Assembly (NCBI RefSeq): GCF_000802155.2
Contig: NZ_JQGJ02000021.1
Coordinates: 31,495-95,494, forward strand
Length of the DNA stretch: 64,000 nucleotides
From: Pseudomonas frederiksbergensis
GTDB lineage: Bacteria; Pseudomonadota; Gammaproteobacteria; Pseudomonadales; Pseudomonadaceae
Reading direction: 5' to 3'
Shown: positions 49,064-58,413 of the stretch, piece by piece
Numbering within the stretch: position 1 is the stretch's first letter
Layout: every line of letters begins with the position of its first letter
Position numbers and translations under genes: made by a program
Notes under the pieces: generated by a model
What the model saw: the letters and a program-made list of their open reading frames with translations, nothing else
Told to the model about the DNA's origin: nothing
Databases searched by the model: none

Positions 49064-51511
49064 TCACCTGACTTTGTCCTCGGCAAGCGTAAGCGCTTGC
49101 TTATCAAAATCATCGACATCGATGACTTTACGCCTTGCCGCTTCGGCTGCGCGCAGGGTCTGGGCCTCACCGGCTTGCAGCACGCCCGCTTGCAACGCTG
49201 CGTCGAAAAGGTGCTCTCCGGGGGCCGGGTCGAGTTGACCCTGCTTCATCGCCACGTGCAATTTCTTGTGAAGCGGATGGGCAGCGGCCAGCAGGTCGGC
49301 GGCATGTTGCAGAGCGCCCACCGGATCGTCCTGCGACTGCGGGCGATAGCAACCTTGAAGCAGTTCTTCCAGGGTCGGATCGCCCTTGGCTCGCCCAATA
49401 ACGGCGGCGACTTCGGCGTCCAATTTGTCGCTCGGCCCTTTGTGACGCCGGCCGAAAGGGAACACCACCACACGCAACAGGCAGCCCAGCACGCGGTTGG
49501 GAAAGTTGCTCAGCAGTTCGTCCAAGGCCCGCTCCGACTGGCCCAGGCTTTCTTCCATGGCCCACTGGAACAGTGGCGCCATGTGGTCCGGCGAATCGAG
49601 GTCGTGGTAGCGCTTGAGTGCAGCCGAGGCCAGGTAAAGATTGCTCAACACATCACCCAGGCGGGCGGATAAACGTTCGCGGCGCTTGAGCTCACCTCCC
49701 AGCAACATCATGCTCAAATCCGCCAGCAGGGCAAATGCCGCCGCTTGGCGGTTGAGGGCGCGGAAGTAGCCTTGGCTCAGGGCGTTGCCCGGCACGTTGT
49801 CGAAATGCCCGAGGCCCAGGTTCAAGACCAGCGTGCTCGCGGCGTTGCTGATGGCAAACCCGATGTGCTTGAGCAGCAATCCGTCAAATTCGATCAGTGC
49901 CTGGTCTTTGTCCTCGCGGGTGGCCAGGGCCATTTCCTTGAGCACGAAAGGATGGCAGCGGATGGCCCCCTGGCCGAAGATCATTAAATTGCGCGACAGG
50001 ATATTCGCGCCCTCGACCGTGATGAAGATCGGCGCGCCTTGCCAACTGCGCCCCAGGTAATTGTTCGGGCCCATGATGATGCCTTTGCCGCCGTGAACAT
50101 CCATGGCGTGGCTGATGCATTCGCGGCCACGTTCGGTCAGGTGGTACTTGAGGATCGCCGACAGCACCGAAGGTTTTTCGCCGAGGTCCACCGCGTTGGC
50201 CGTCAGCATGCGCGCGGCGTCCATCAGCCAGGCGTTGCCGCCGATGCGCGCCATGGCTTCCTGGATGCCTTCGAAAGCTGACAACGGCACGTTGAATTGT
50301 TCACGCACCTGGGTGTACTGGCCGGTGACCAGGCTGGTGAACTTCGCCGCGCCGGTACCGACCGCGGGCAGGGAAATCGAGCGCCCGACCGACAGGCAGT
50401 TCATCAGCATCATCCAGCCCTTGCCGAGCATGGCCTGGCCGCCGATCAGGAAATCCAGCGGGATGAAGACATCCTTGCCCCAGTTCGGTCCGTTCATGAA
50501 GGCAGCGCCGAGGGGCAGGTGGCGACGGCCGATTTGAACACCGGGCGTATCCGTGGGGATCAGCGCGAGACTGATCCCCAGGTCCTCTTCGTCGCCCAGC
50601 AAGTGGTCCGGGTCATAAGCCTTGAAGGCCAGGCCGAGGAGGGTGGCGACCGGGCCGAGGGTGATGTAGCGCTTTTCCCAGTTCAAGCGCAGGCCGAGGG
50701 TTTCCTCGCCTTGCCATTCGCCTTTGCAGATGATCCCGGTGTCGGGCATCGCCCCGGCGTCGGACCCGGCCAATGGACCGGTCAGCGCGAAGCAGGGAAT
50801 GTCGTCGCCCCGGGCCAGTCGCGGCAGGTAGTGGTTGCGTTGTTCATCGGTGCCGTAATGCAGCAGCAGTTCCGCCGGGCCCAGGGAGTTGGGGACCATG
50901 ACGGTGGAAGCCAGGTCGCCGCTGCGGGTCGCGAGTTTCATGGCTACCTGGGAATGGGCATAGGCGGAGAATCCTTTGCCGCCGTATTCCTTGGGAATGA
51001 TAAGGGCGAAGAAACCATGCGCCTTGATGTGTTCCCAGGCTTCGGGCGGCAGGTCCATGGCCTGGCCGATCTGCCAGTCGCTGACCATTGCGCAGAGGGC
51101 TTCGGTCGGGCCGTCGAGGAACGCCTGCTCTTCTTCAGTCAGTCGAACCTTGGGGTAGGCCAGCAGCGTGTCCCAGTCCGGCCGGCCGCTGAACAGTTCG
51201 CCATCCCACCACACCGTGCCCGCGTCGATGGCGTCTCGCTCGGTCTGGGACATGGGCGGCAAGGTTTTCTGGAACCAGTCGAACATCGGCGCGCTGAAAT
51301 GTGTGCGGCGCAGGTCTGGCAGCAGCAGCGGAGTGGCGATGGCGGCGAGCAGCAGCCAGAGAACGAGCATCAGCCATCCGGGCGCATGGCTGGCGATGCC
51401 CATCACCACCAGATAGATCGCGACGATGCCCAGCGCCGGCAGCGGGGCGGTGCGACGATGCGCCAGCCAGGCGACCCCGACGACCAGAACCAGTATCCAC
51501 AACAACAGCAT
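49064..51511 (-). CDS. fadE: Acyl-CoA dehydrogenase FadE-type, membrane-anchored, 815 aa
   Basis: 815 aa from ATG 51511 after GGAGGATCACTT. Three N-terminal hydrophobic segments (about residues 1-65) precede the acyl-CoA dehydrogenase domains: IPKEYGGKGFSAYAHSQVAM KLATRSGDLASTVMVPNSLG, CFALTGPLAGSDAG, the middle beta domain, YTQVREQFNVPLSAFEGIQE AMARIGG, and the C-terminal DUF1974-type extension found in E. coli FadE. It oxidises acyl-CoA to enoyl-CoA, the first step of beta-oxidation, passing electrons through FAD to ETF. Size and architecture match FadE of about 815 residues. No anomaly. Confidence 0.93.
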   Translation of the reverse strand: MLLLWILVLVVGVAWLAHRRTAPLPALGIVAIYLVVMGIASHAPGWLMLVLWLLLAAIATPLLLPDLRRTHFSAPMFDWFQKTLPPMSQTERDAIDAGTVWWDGELFSGRPDWDTLLAYPKVRLTEEEQAFLDGPTEALCAMVSDWQIGQAMDLPPEAWEHIKAHGFFALIIPKEYGGKGFSAYAHSQVAMKLATRSGDLASTVMVPNSLGPAELLLHYGTDEQRNHYLPRLARGDDIPCFALTGPLAGSDAGAMPDTGIICKGEWQGEETLGLRLNWEKRYITLGPVATLLGLAFKAYDPDHLLGDEEDLGISLALIPTDTPGVQIGRRHLPLGAAFMNGPNWGKDVFIPLDFLIGGQAMLGKGWMMLMNCLSVGRSISLPAVGTGAAKFTSLVTGQYTQVREQFNVPLSAFEGIQEAMARIGGNAWLMDAARMLTANAVDLGEKPSVLSAILKYHLTERGRECISHAMDVHGGKGIIMGPNNYLGRSWQGAPIFITVEGANILSRNLMIFGQGAIRCHPFVLKEMALATREDKDQALIEFDGLLLKHIGFAISNAASTLVLNLGLGHFDNVPGNALSQGYFRALNRQAAAFALLADLSMMLLGGELKRRERLSARLGDVLSNLYLASAALKRYHDLDSPDHMAPLFQWAMEESLGQSERALDELLSNFPNRVLGCLLRVVVFPFGRRHKGPSDKLDAEVAAVIGRAKGDPTLEELLQGCYRPQSQDDPVGALQHAADLLAAAHPLHKKLHVAMKQGQLDPAPGEHLFDAALQAGVLQAGEAQTLRAAEAARRKVIDVDDFDKQALTLAEDKVR

Positions 51512-51803
51512 AAGTGATCCTCCGTGAACCAAGGCGAAACCGACCTCCAGAGCTTAGACGGCCCCTGCAAAACCGGCAGTAGGCGCGATGTGATTGATTC
51601 GTGGGAAACCCTCGACGTATCGCGCCAGTCTGGTTGGCAACAGCCGTGGGAAATCGTTCGTCACCAAAGTGAGAAAACGCCATTGTTTGGCGCAAATGCC
51701 TTGTCGGCCCAGGGCGACTGCCGGCGCGCATTCGCGCGATGATTTGAGCCATTGCTGATCCGGCGTATGCTGCTGCGGCATTTATCCAACGAGGAAAGCC
51801 GTG

Positions 51804-52427
51804 ATGCTGAAGATCTGGGGCCGGAAGAATTCATCGAACGTGCGCAAGGCGTTGTGGTGCGCCGAAGAGTTGGGATTGGCCTACGAGGCCATTGATGCGG
51901 GGGGCGCGTTCGGTGTGGTGGATACGCCTGAATACCGCGCGAAGAATCCCAACGGCCGGGTTCCGATGATAGAAGACGATGGCTTCGTGCTCTGGGAGTC
52001 GAACACCATCGTTCGATACCTGGTGGCGCGCCATGCCCCGGGTTCGGCCTGGTATCCCGCTGATGTACAGGCCCGGGCCGAGGCAGATAAATGGATGGAT
52101 TGGACGACGTCGAGTTTCGCCACACCGTTTCGAACGGTGTTCTGGGGCGTCTTGCGCACCCCGGCCGAGCAGCAGGATTGGAGTGCCATCAAGGCCGCTA
52201 TCAAGGAATGCGATGACTTGTTGGCCATGGTGGAACAGACGCTGGGCGAACAGCCTTACCTTGGCGGTGACGAAATTGGCATGGGCGATATTCCCCTGGG
52301 CAGTTTCATTTATGCCTGGTTCGAGATGCCCATCGAGCGTGCCGCGTTGCCCAATGTGCAAGCCTGGTACGCACGGCTCCAGCAGCGTCCGGCCTATCGC
52401 AAAGCCGTCATGACCGCGTTGACTTGA
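51804..52427 (+). CDS. Glutathione S-transferase family protein
   Basis: 207 aa from ATG 51804; GTG 51801 is an alternative, with GAGGAAAG upstream. The N-terminal thioredoxin fold (MLKIWGRKNSSNVRKALWCA EELGLAYE, NPNGRVPMIEDDGFVLWESN TIVRYL) has the serine in NSSNVRK in the usual catalytic place and ES for gamma-glutamyl binding. A helical C-terminal domain follows. It conjugates glutathione or reduces an electrophile; the substrate is unknown. Divergent from fadE across a 292-nt gap with no other gene. Confidence 0.9.
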   Translation: MLKIWGRKNSSNVRKALWCAEELGLAYEAIDAGGAFGVVDTPEYRAKNPNGRVPMIEDDGFVLWESNTIVRYLVARHAPGSAWYPADVQARAEADKWMDWTTSSFATPFRTVFWGVLRTPAEQQDWSAIKAAIKECDDLLAMVEQTLGEQPYLGGDEIGMGDIPLGSFIYAWFEMPIERAALPNVQAWYARLQQRPAYRKAVMTALT

Positions 52428-52560
52428 TAGTTACTATCGACACGCTTCACTGTACTTGCACGACGACGCCACGCACCATTGCCTTCGTACGCCATGGTTG
52501 TATTGCTCGCCGTGCGCCCTTATCTAGTGTTCTTTCCCCCTTCTTGGTGCGTAATCCAAT

Positions 52561-53493
52561 ATGAGTTCCGCTCTGTCCATACGGCAGTTAACCAAAACCT
52601 ACGGCAACGGTTTCCAGGCCCTGAGTGGTATCGATCTGGACGTAGCCGAAGGTGACTTCTTCGCCTTGCTTGGCCCTAACGGCGCCGGCAAATCCACCAC
52701 CATCGGCATTCTTTCCACCCTGGTGAACAAGACCAGCGGCACGGTCAATGTCTTCGGCCACGACCTGGACCGCGAGCCCGCCGCGCTCAAGCGCTGCATC
52801 GGCGTGGTGCCCCAGGAGTTCAATTTCAACCAGTTCGAAAAAACGTTCGACATCGTCGTGACCCAGGCCGGCTACTATGGCATCCCGCCGAAGATTGCCA
52901 ATGAGCGCGCCGAACAGTACCTGACCCAATTGGGCTTGTGGGACAAGCGCGACGTGCCGTCCCGTTCATTGTCCGGCGGCATGAAGCGACGCCTGATGAT
53001 CGCGCGCGCGCTGGTGCACGAACCGCGGTTGTTGATCCTCGACGAACCGACCGCGGGCGTGGACATCGAGCTGCGCCGTTCGATGTGGACCTTCCTGACC
53101 GAGCTGAACAAGAAGGGCATCACCATTATCCTGACCACGCATTACCTGGAAGAGGCCGAGCAGCTGTGCCGCAACATCGGCATCATCGACCACGGCACCA
53201 TCGTCGAGAACACCAGCATGCGGCAACTGCTGAGCCAATTGCATGTGGAAACCTTCCTGCTGGATCTCAAGCATGACCTGAGCGTCAGCCCCCAGCTCGT
53301 TGGTTATCCGGCGCGGCTGCTGGACGGCCACACCCTGGAAGTCCAGGTCGACAAATCCGTCGGCATCACCGGCCTGTTCACCCAGCTGGCCCTTCAGAAC
53401 ATCGAAGTGCTGAGCCTGCGCAACAAGACCAATCGCCTTGAGGAGTTGTTCGTGTCCCTGGTGGAAAAAAACCTGGCGAAGGTGGCCGTATGA
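52561..53493 (+). CDS. yadG: ABC transporter ATP-binding protein (YadG-like)
   Basis: 310 aa from ATG 52561. Walker A LLGPNGAGKSTT (residues 37-48), Q-loop VVPQEFNFNQFE, signature LSGGMKRRLMIARAL, Walker B LLILDEPTAGVD and the H-switch TTHYLEEAEQL are all intact. The C-terminal domain is the short extension seen in YadG/ABC-2 exporters. It pairs with the following permease, which overlaps by 4 nt. The exported substrate is unknown; polysaccharide, drug or membrane compound export are typical for the class. Confidence 0.92.
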   Translation: MSSALSIRQLTKTYGNGFQALSGIDLDVAEGDFFALLGPNGAGKSTTIGILSTLVNKTSGTVNVFGHDLDREPAALKRCIGVVPQEFNFNQFEKTFDIVVTQAGYYGIPPKIANERAEQYLTQLGLWDKRDVPSRSLSGGMKRRLMIARALVHEPRLLILDEPTAGVDIELRRSMWTFLTELNKKGITIILTTHYLEEAEQLCRNIGIIDHGTIVENTSMRQLLSQLHVETFLLDLKHDLSVSPQLVGYPARLLDGHTLEVQVDKSVGITGLFTQLALQNIEVLSLRNKTNRLEELFVSLVEKNLAKVAV

Positions 53494-54269
53494 GTTCCGA
53501 ACTGCGCCCCAACCTCATCGCTCTCAATACCATTGTCTACCGTGAAGTCCGACGCTTCATGCGGATCTGGCCGCAGACCTTGCTGCCGCCGGCCATTACC
53601 ATGGTTCTGTACTTCGTGATCTTCGGCAACCTGATCGGCCGGCAGATCGGCGACATGGGCGGCTTTACGTACATGGACTACATCGTGCCGGGCCTGATCA
53701 TGATGTCGGTGATCACCAACTCCTACGGCAACGTCGTGTCGAGTTTTTTCGGCAGCAAGTTCCAGCGTTCGATCGAAGAACTGATGGTCTCGCCGGTTTC
53801 GCCCCATACCATCCTGATCGGGTTCACCTTGGGTGGTGTGTTGCGAGGGCTGGCGGTGGGTTTTATCGTGACGCTGCTGTCGTTGTTCTTCACCGATCTC
53901 CAGGTGCATCACCTGGGGGTGACGATCCTGGTGGTGGTGCTGACGGCGACGATTTTTTCATTGCTGGGTTTCATCAATGCCGTGTTTGCGCGCAACTTCG
54001 ATGATATCTCCATCATCCCCACGTTCGTGCTGACGCCGCTGACCTACCTGGGCGGGGTTTTCTATTCGATTTCCTTGCTGCCACCGTTCTGGCAGACCGT
54101 ATCGCTGGCCAACCCGGTGTTGCATATGGTCAACGCGTTTCGCTATGGGATCCTTGGGGTTTCGGACATTCGCATCAGTATCGCGATTACCTTCATGGTG
54201 GTGGCGACGGTGGTGCTTTATGTGGGATGCGCGCGGTTGTTGGTGAGTGGGCGGGGTATGCGGACCTGA
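53490..54269 (+). CDS. yadH: ABC-2 type permease (YadH-like)
   Basis: 259 aa from ATG 53490. Six transmembrane helices in ABC-2 arrangement: LLPPAITMVLYFVIFGNLIG, MDYIVPGLIMMSVITNS, ILIGFTLGGVLRGLAVGFIV, GVTILVVVLTATIFSLLGFI, and YLGGVFYSISLLPPFWQTVS LANPVLHMVNAFRYGILG. It forms the membrane part of the exporter with the ATPase gene it overlaps. A strong bidirectional terminator follows. Confidence 0.92.
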   Translation: MSSELRPNLIALNTIVYREVRRFMRIWPQTLLPPAITMVLYFVIFGNLIGRQIGDMGGFTYMDYIVPGLIMMSVITNSYGNVVSSFFGSKFQRSIEELMVSPVSPHTILIGFTLGGVLRGLAVGFIVTLLSLFFTDLQVHHLGVTILVVVLTATIFSLLGFINAVFARNFDDISIIPTFVLTPLTYLGGVFYSISLLPPFWQTVSLANPVLHMVNAFRYGILGVSDIRISIAITFMVVATVVLYVGCARLLVSGRGMRT

Positions 54270-54304
54270 GGTGATCCTGGGTTGTCGTTATCCTGCGGGT
54301 ATGA

Positions 54305-54339
54305 AAAACCGTTTCTTCGGTAATCGAAGAAACGGTTTT
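54305..54339. terminator. Bidirectional intrinsic terminator between yadH and the DUF2062 gene
   Basis: AAAACCGTTTCTTCG (54305-54319) and CGAAGAAACGGTTTT (54325-54339) are perfect 15-bp inverted copies around a 5-nt loop. The A- and T-runs at the stem ends serve both strands. Confidence 0.92.
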
Positions 54340-54348
54340 CATAAGCAC

Positions 54349-54864
54349 TCACATCCGACTTCGCTTGCGTCGCCGCCACTGCCTCGCCACCCACCATCGC
54401 CAATACGCCATGGTCACAAAGTAAGCCAGCACCCCAAGCACCAGCCCCGTCACCACCGAACCCAGCAAGAACGGCTGCCACAACGTCGACAGCTGATTGG
54501 TGATCCATTCCCACGTCAGCTCGTCAGGCAGCGTCCGGGCCGGCACGTCCATGAGCCAGGCACCGGTTTGATAAGTACAGAAGAACACCGCCGGCATGGT
54601 GATGGGATTGGTCAGCCAGACCAGGCTCACTGCAATCGGGATGTTGCCACGGACTGTGACGGCCAGCGCTGCGGCCAGCAGCATTTGCAGGGGAATCGGC
54701 AAGAAAGCGGCAAACAGACCGACGGCCATCGCCCGAGCCACGGAGTGGCGATTGAGGTGCCAGAGGTTGGGGTCGTGCAGCAGGGTGCCGAGAAAGCGTA
54801 AGGATTTGTGTTCCCGAATGCTCGCTGGGTCAGGCATGTAGCGTTTGAATAGGCGCCGGGGCAT
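54349..54864 (-). CDS. DUF2062 family membrane protein
   Basis: 171 aa from ATG 54864 (MPRRLFKRYMPDPASIREHK). Three hydrophobic segments (ARAMAVGLFAAFLPIPLQML LAAALAVTV, ITMPAVFFCTYQTGAWLM, LLGSVVTGLVLGVLAYFVTM AYW) and the family motif FxPxPxQ, here AAFLPIPLQ, are seen, along with LTNPITMPAVFF. The C-terminus is strongly basic (RRRKRSRM). Small conserved inner-membrane protein, function unknown. It commonly precedes comEC in Pseudomonas. Confidence 0.9.
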   Translation of the reverse strand: MPRRLFKRYMPDPASIREHKSLRFLGTLLHDPNLWHLNRHSVARAMAVGLFAAFLPIPLQMLLAAALAVTVRGNIPIAVSLVWLTNPITMPAVFFCTYQTGAWLMDVPARTLPDELTWEWITNQLSTLWQPFLLGSVVTGLVLGVLAYFVTMAYWRWWVARQWRRRKRSRM

Positions 54865-55009
54865 AAGGACTTCTCGGTCGGATCACAGCAGTCAGGCCGC
54901 AAGTATGTCCGGATTCTACGGCTGACAGATTCAGACTTTGTGACAATTGATAACGCGCAGGGTGCCCTGGAACGTCTAAGCCTGAGAGGGAACTCTCAAG
55001 GATGGGCTT

Positions 55010-57256
55010 ATGCGCACGGCAATGGTCGCGCTTGCACTGGGGCTGCTGGCTCCGACTTTCCTACCGGTATTGCCACCGTTCTGGTTGATGGCAGCCATGT
55101 CTTTAGCGGCATTGCTGGCGTTGCCGACGCGTGCGTACCTGGCAGGCGTTTTTTTCATTGGGCTGGCCTGGGCCTGTTTTTCGGCACAGATTGCATTGGA
55201 CGATCGGCTGTCCGTCGCGCTGGAGGGGCAAACCCGCTGGGTCGAGGGCCGTGTCGTCGGGTTGCCGCAACACAGCGATGGCGTGGTGCGTTTCGAACTC
55301 GCGGATGCGTATTCCCGGCGCACGCGCTTGCCGACATCGATGCGTCTGGCCTGGTATGGCGGGCCGCTGGTCAACAGTGGCGAAACATGGCGCCTGGCGG
55401 TGAAGCTCAAGCGCCCCGCGGGGCTGCTCAATCCCCATGGCTTCGACTATGAGGCCTGGCTGTTGAGCAGGGGCATCGGCGCCACCGGCACCGTCAAGGA
55501 TGGATCGCTGCTGCAGCCGGCCCAGGGTGCCTGGCGTGATGGGGTCCGCCAGGCGTTGGCGAACGTCGACGCCCAGGGTCGTTCCGGTGCGCTGTTGGCG
55601 CTGGTCCTCGGCGACGGCGCCGGGCTGAGCCGCGAAGATTGGCAGGTGCTGCAGGACACCGGCACTGTCCATTTATTGGTGATTTCCGGGCAACACATCG
55701 GCCTGCTTGCCGGCCTGGTCTATTTGTTGGTGGCCGGCGCGGCGCGTCATGGCGTTTGGCCGGCGCGTTTGCCGTGGTTGCCCTGGGCATGTGCGCTGGC
55801 CTTTGCCGCGGCCCTGGGCTACGGCTTGCTCGCCGGCTTCGAGGTGCCGGTGCGAAGGGCCTGCGCAATGATCGGCCTGGTGCTGCTATGGCGCTTGCGC
55901 TTTCGCCAGGCGCAACCGTGGTGGGCCTGGCTGGCGGCGTTCGTGGGCGTGTTGGTGCTGGATCCGCTGGCGAGCCTGCGGCCAGGGTTCTGGTTGTCGT
56001 TCGCCGCAGTGGCGATATTGATGTTCACGTTCGGCGGTCGCCTGGGTCCCTGGCGTTGGTGGCAGACCTGGACTCGTGCCCAGTGGTTGATCGCCCTGGG
56101 GCTGTGCCCGCTGTTGCTGATCCTGGGACTGCCGGTCAGTCTCAGCGGTCCGTTGATCAACTTGCTGGCGGTGCCTTGGATCAGCCTGCTGGTGCTGCCC
56201 TCGGCACTGCTTGGCACGGCGTTGCTGCCGATACCCTTCGTCGGTGAAAGCCTGCTCTGGATCGCCGGCGGGCTGCTTGATCTGCTGTTCAAGGGGCTCG
56301 CCCTGGCTGCGGGGCAGGTGCCGGCCTGGGTGCCTCCCGCCGTACCGCTTTGGGCGTGGTGCATTGCGGCGTCCGGTGCGCTGCTGTTGTTGCTGCCCAA
56401 GGGCGTGCCGCTACGCCTCCTCGGGTGGCCGATGTTGTTGCTGATCGTTTTTCCTCCAGGGGAAGAAGTGCCCATGGGCCAAGCCGAAATCTGGCAATTG
56501 GACGTCGGCCAGGGGCTGGCGATACTGGTGCGCACCCATCGGCATACCTTGCTTTACGACGCAGGCCCGCGCTTTGGCGAGGCGGATGCCGGCGAGCGCG
56601 TGGTCGTGCCGACCTTGCATAAGCTTGGCGTGCAAGAGATCGACCTGATGTTACTGAGCCACGCCGATGCCGATCATGCCGGTGGCGCCCAGGCCGTGCG
56701 CAACGGATTACCAACGACCCGGGTCATCAGCGGTGATCCGCAAGCGCTGCCCGGCGATTTACAGGCGGGTCCGTGCAATAGCGGCGACAGTTGGACATGG
56801 GACGGGGTCAGGTTCGAGCTCTGGCGCTGGGCTTCGGCCATCGAAAGCAACCAGAAATCCTGTGTCTTGCTGGTCGTGGCTGGCGATGAGCGACTGTTGT
56901 TGACCGGCGACATCGATACCCACGCCGAGCGCGCTTTGCTCGAAGGCCCCCTGGCGGGGCCGATCCAATGGCTGGCGGCACCGCACCACGGCAGCCGCAG
57001 CTCATCGTCGATGGCGCTGCTGGCGCGGCTCAAGCCTCATTCCGTGTTGATCTCCAGGGGACGAAGCAATGCTTTCGGTCATCCGCATCCGTGGGTGATG
57101 GAGCGGTACCGCAGGTTGGGCCTGTCGATCCTCGACAGTGCCGAGCAGGGCGCCATTCGTCTGCAACTCGGTGCCTTCGTGCCAGCGCATACCGAGGCCG
57201 GCGTTCGGCGCTACTGGCGTGACCGGCTGGCCGCAGGGGCTTGGACAGAACATTGA
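55010..57256 (+). CDS. comEC: DNA uptake channel ComEC/Rec2
   Basis: 748 aa from ATG 55010. It has an N-terminal DUF4131 region, a multi-helix competence domain (about residues 200-480) with VLVISGQHIGLLAGLVYLL-type segments, and a C-terminal metallo-beta-lactamase-like domain (about 500-740) with the metal motif LLSHADADHAGG (H551) and HHGSRSSSS. ComEC carries single-stranded DNA across the inner membrane; the nuclease-like domain may degrade one strand. Complete in length and motifs. Confidence 0.93.
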   Translation: MRTAMVALALGLLAPTFLPVLPPFWLMAAMSLAALLALPTRAYLAGVFFIGLAWACFSAQIALDDRLSVALEGQTRWVEGRVVGLPQHSDGVVRFELADAYSRRTRLPTSMRLAWYGGPLVNSGETWRLAVKLKRPAGLLNPHGFDYEAWLLSRGIGATGTVKDGSLLQPAQGAWRDGVRQALANVDAQGRSGALLALVLGDGAGLSREDWQVLQDTGTVHLLVISGQHIGLLAGLVYLLVAGAARHGVWPARLPWLPWACALAFAAALGYGLLAGFEVPVRRACAMIGLVLLWRLRFRQAQPWWAWLAAFVGVLVLDPLASLRPGFWLSFAAVAILMFTFGGRLGPWRWWQTWTRAQWLIALGLCPLLLILGLPVSLSGPLINLLAVPWISLLVLPSALLGTALLPIPFVGESLLWIAGGLLDLLFKGLALAAGQVPAWVPPAVPLWAWCIAASGALLLLLPKGVPLRLLGWPMLLLIVFPPGEEVPMGQAEIWQLDVGQGLAILVRTHRHTLLYDAGPRFGEADAGERVVVPTLHKLGVQEIDLMLLSHADADHAGGAQAVRNGLPTTRVISGDPQALPGDLQAGPCNSGDSWTWDGVRFELWRWASAIESNQKSCVLLVVAGDERLLLTGDIDTHAERALLEGPLAGPIQWLAAPHHGSRSSSSMALLARLKPHSVLISRGRSNAFGHPHPWVMERYRRLGLSILDSAEQGAIRLQLGAFVPAHTEAGVRRYWRDRLAAGAWTEH

Positions 57257-57352
57257 CCCAGCTCATCGGACATGACCCTGTTGTCGGCGGCGCGGGTCTG
57301 CACCGGGCGTCTGTATGATAAAGTGGCGCACTTTTTCGAGGGGGCTGTCACT

Positions 57353-57988
57353 GTGTGGGAATTGGTCAAATCCGGCGGCTGGATGATGTTGCCGATCATT
57401 CTGAGTTCCATCGCGGCACTGGGTATCGTTGCCGAACGCCTGTGGACCTTGCGGGCCAGTCGCGTGACCCCGGAGCATTTGCTCGGGCAGGTCTGGGTCT
57501 GGATCAAGGACAAGCAACTGAACAAGGACAAGCTCAAGGAGCTGCGGGCCAGTTCGCCGCTGGGTGAAATCCTTGCCGCAGGCCTGGCCAACTCCAAGCA
57601 TGGTCGCGAGATCATGAAGGAATGTATCGAAGAGGCGGCGGCCCGGGTCATCCATGAACTTGAGCGCTACCTCAATGCCCTGGGCACCATCGCTGCCATG
57701 GCCCCGTTGCTGGGTTTGTTGGGCACGGTACTGGGCATGATCGATATTTTCAGCGCGTTTACCGGTACCGGCATGAGCACCAACGCATCGGTGCTGGCCA
57801 GCGGTATTTCCAAAGCGTTGATCACCACCGCAGCCGGTTTGATGGTGGGTATCCCCTCGGTGTTTTTCCATCGCTTCCTGCAGCGCCGCGTCGACGAACT
57901 GGTGGTGGGCATGGAGCAGGAAGCCATCAAGCTGGTCGAGGTGGTGCAGGGTGATCGTGACGTGGACCTGGCCGGGGGCAAGAAGTGA
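57353..57988 (+). CDS. exbB: ExbB/TolQ/MotA family proton channel protein
   Basis: 211 aa from GTG 57353 (WELVKSGGWMMLPIILSS), preceded by GAGGGGG. Three transmembrane helices: MLPIILSSIAALGIVAERLW, LNALGTIAAMAPLLGLLGTV LGMIDIF and GISKALITTAAGLMVGIPSV FFHRF. With ExbD it makes a proton-driven motor. Its neighbours (comEC upstream, lpxK downstream) show it is the conserved Pseudomonas pair in this operon rather than the TonB-linked one; the partner driven by it is not known. Confidence 0.92.
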   Translation: MWELVKSGGWMMLPIILSSIAALGIVAERLWTLRASRVTPEHLLGQVWVWIKDKQLNKDKLKELRASSPLGEILAAGLANSKHGREIMKECIEEAAARVIHELERYLNALGTIAAMAPLLGLLGTVLGMIDIFSAFTGTGMSTNASVLASGISKALITTAAGLMVGIPSVFFHRFLQRRVDELVVGMEQEAIKLVEVVQGDRDVDLAGGKK

Positions 57989-58413
57989 AATTCCGCCGCA
58001 AACCACGGGAAAACATCGAGATCAATCTCGCGTCGCTGATCGACGTGGTCTTCATCCTGCTGCTGTTTTTCGTCGTGACCACCACTTTCACCCGGGAAAC
58101 CCAGCTCAAGGTCGAACTGCCGCAGGCCGTCAGTGGCTCGCCGGCCGAAGACCAGCAATTGAAAAACCTTGAAGTCATCATCAGCGCCGAGGGGACGTTC
58201 TCGGTGAACAACCAGTTGCTGCCCAAAAGTGACCTGGCGAGCCTGATCGAGGCCCTGCAGAAAGAATCCGGCGGCGACACCAACCTGCCGCTGTCCATCA
58301 GCGCCGACGGCAAGACGCCTCATCAATCGGTCATCACCGCCATGGACGCGGCCGGCAAGCTCGGTTTCAGCCATCTGCGCATGACCACGGTCGAGGCGGC
58401 TCCCGCACCCTGA
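57985..58413 (+). CDS. exbD: ExbD/TolR family protein
   Basis: 142 aa from ATG... the codon at 57985 (ATGAAATTCCGCC reading, MKFRRKPRENIEINLASLID) overlaps exbB by 4 nt. One transmembrane helix (LIDVVFILLLFFVVTTTF) carries the conserved aspartate D in SLIDVVF needed for proton flow. The periplasmic domain follows (VELPQAVSGSPAEDQQLKNL…VITAMDAAGKLGFSHLRMTT). It is the partner of the preceding ExbB. Confidence 0.92.
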   Translation: MKFRRKPRENIEINLASLIDVVFILLLFFVVTTTFTRETQLKVELPQAVSGSPAEDQQLKNLEVIISAEGTFSVNNQLLPKSDLASLIEALQKESGGDTNLPLSISADGKTPHQSVITAMDAAGKLGFSHLRMTTVEAAPAP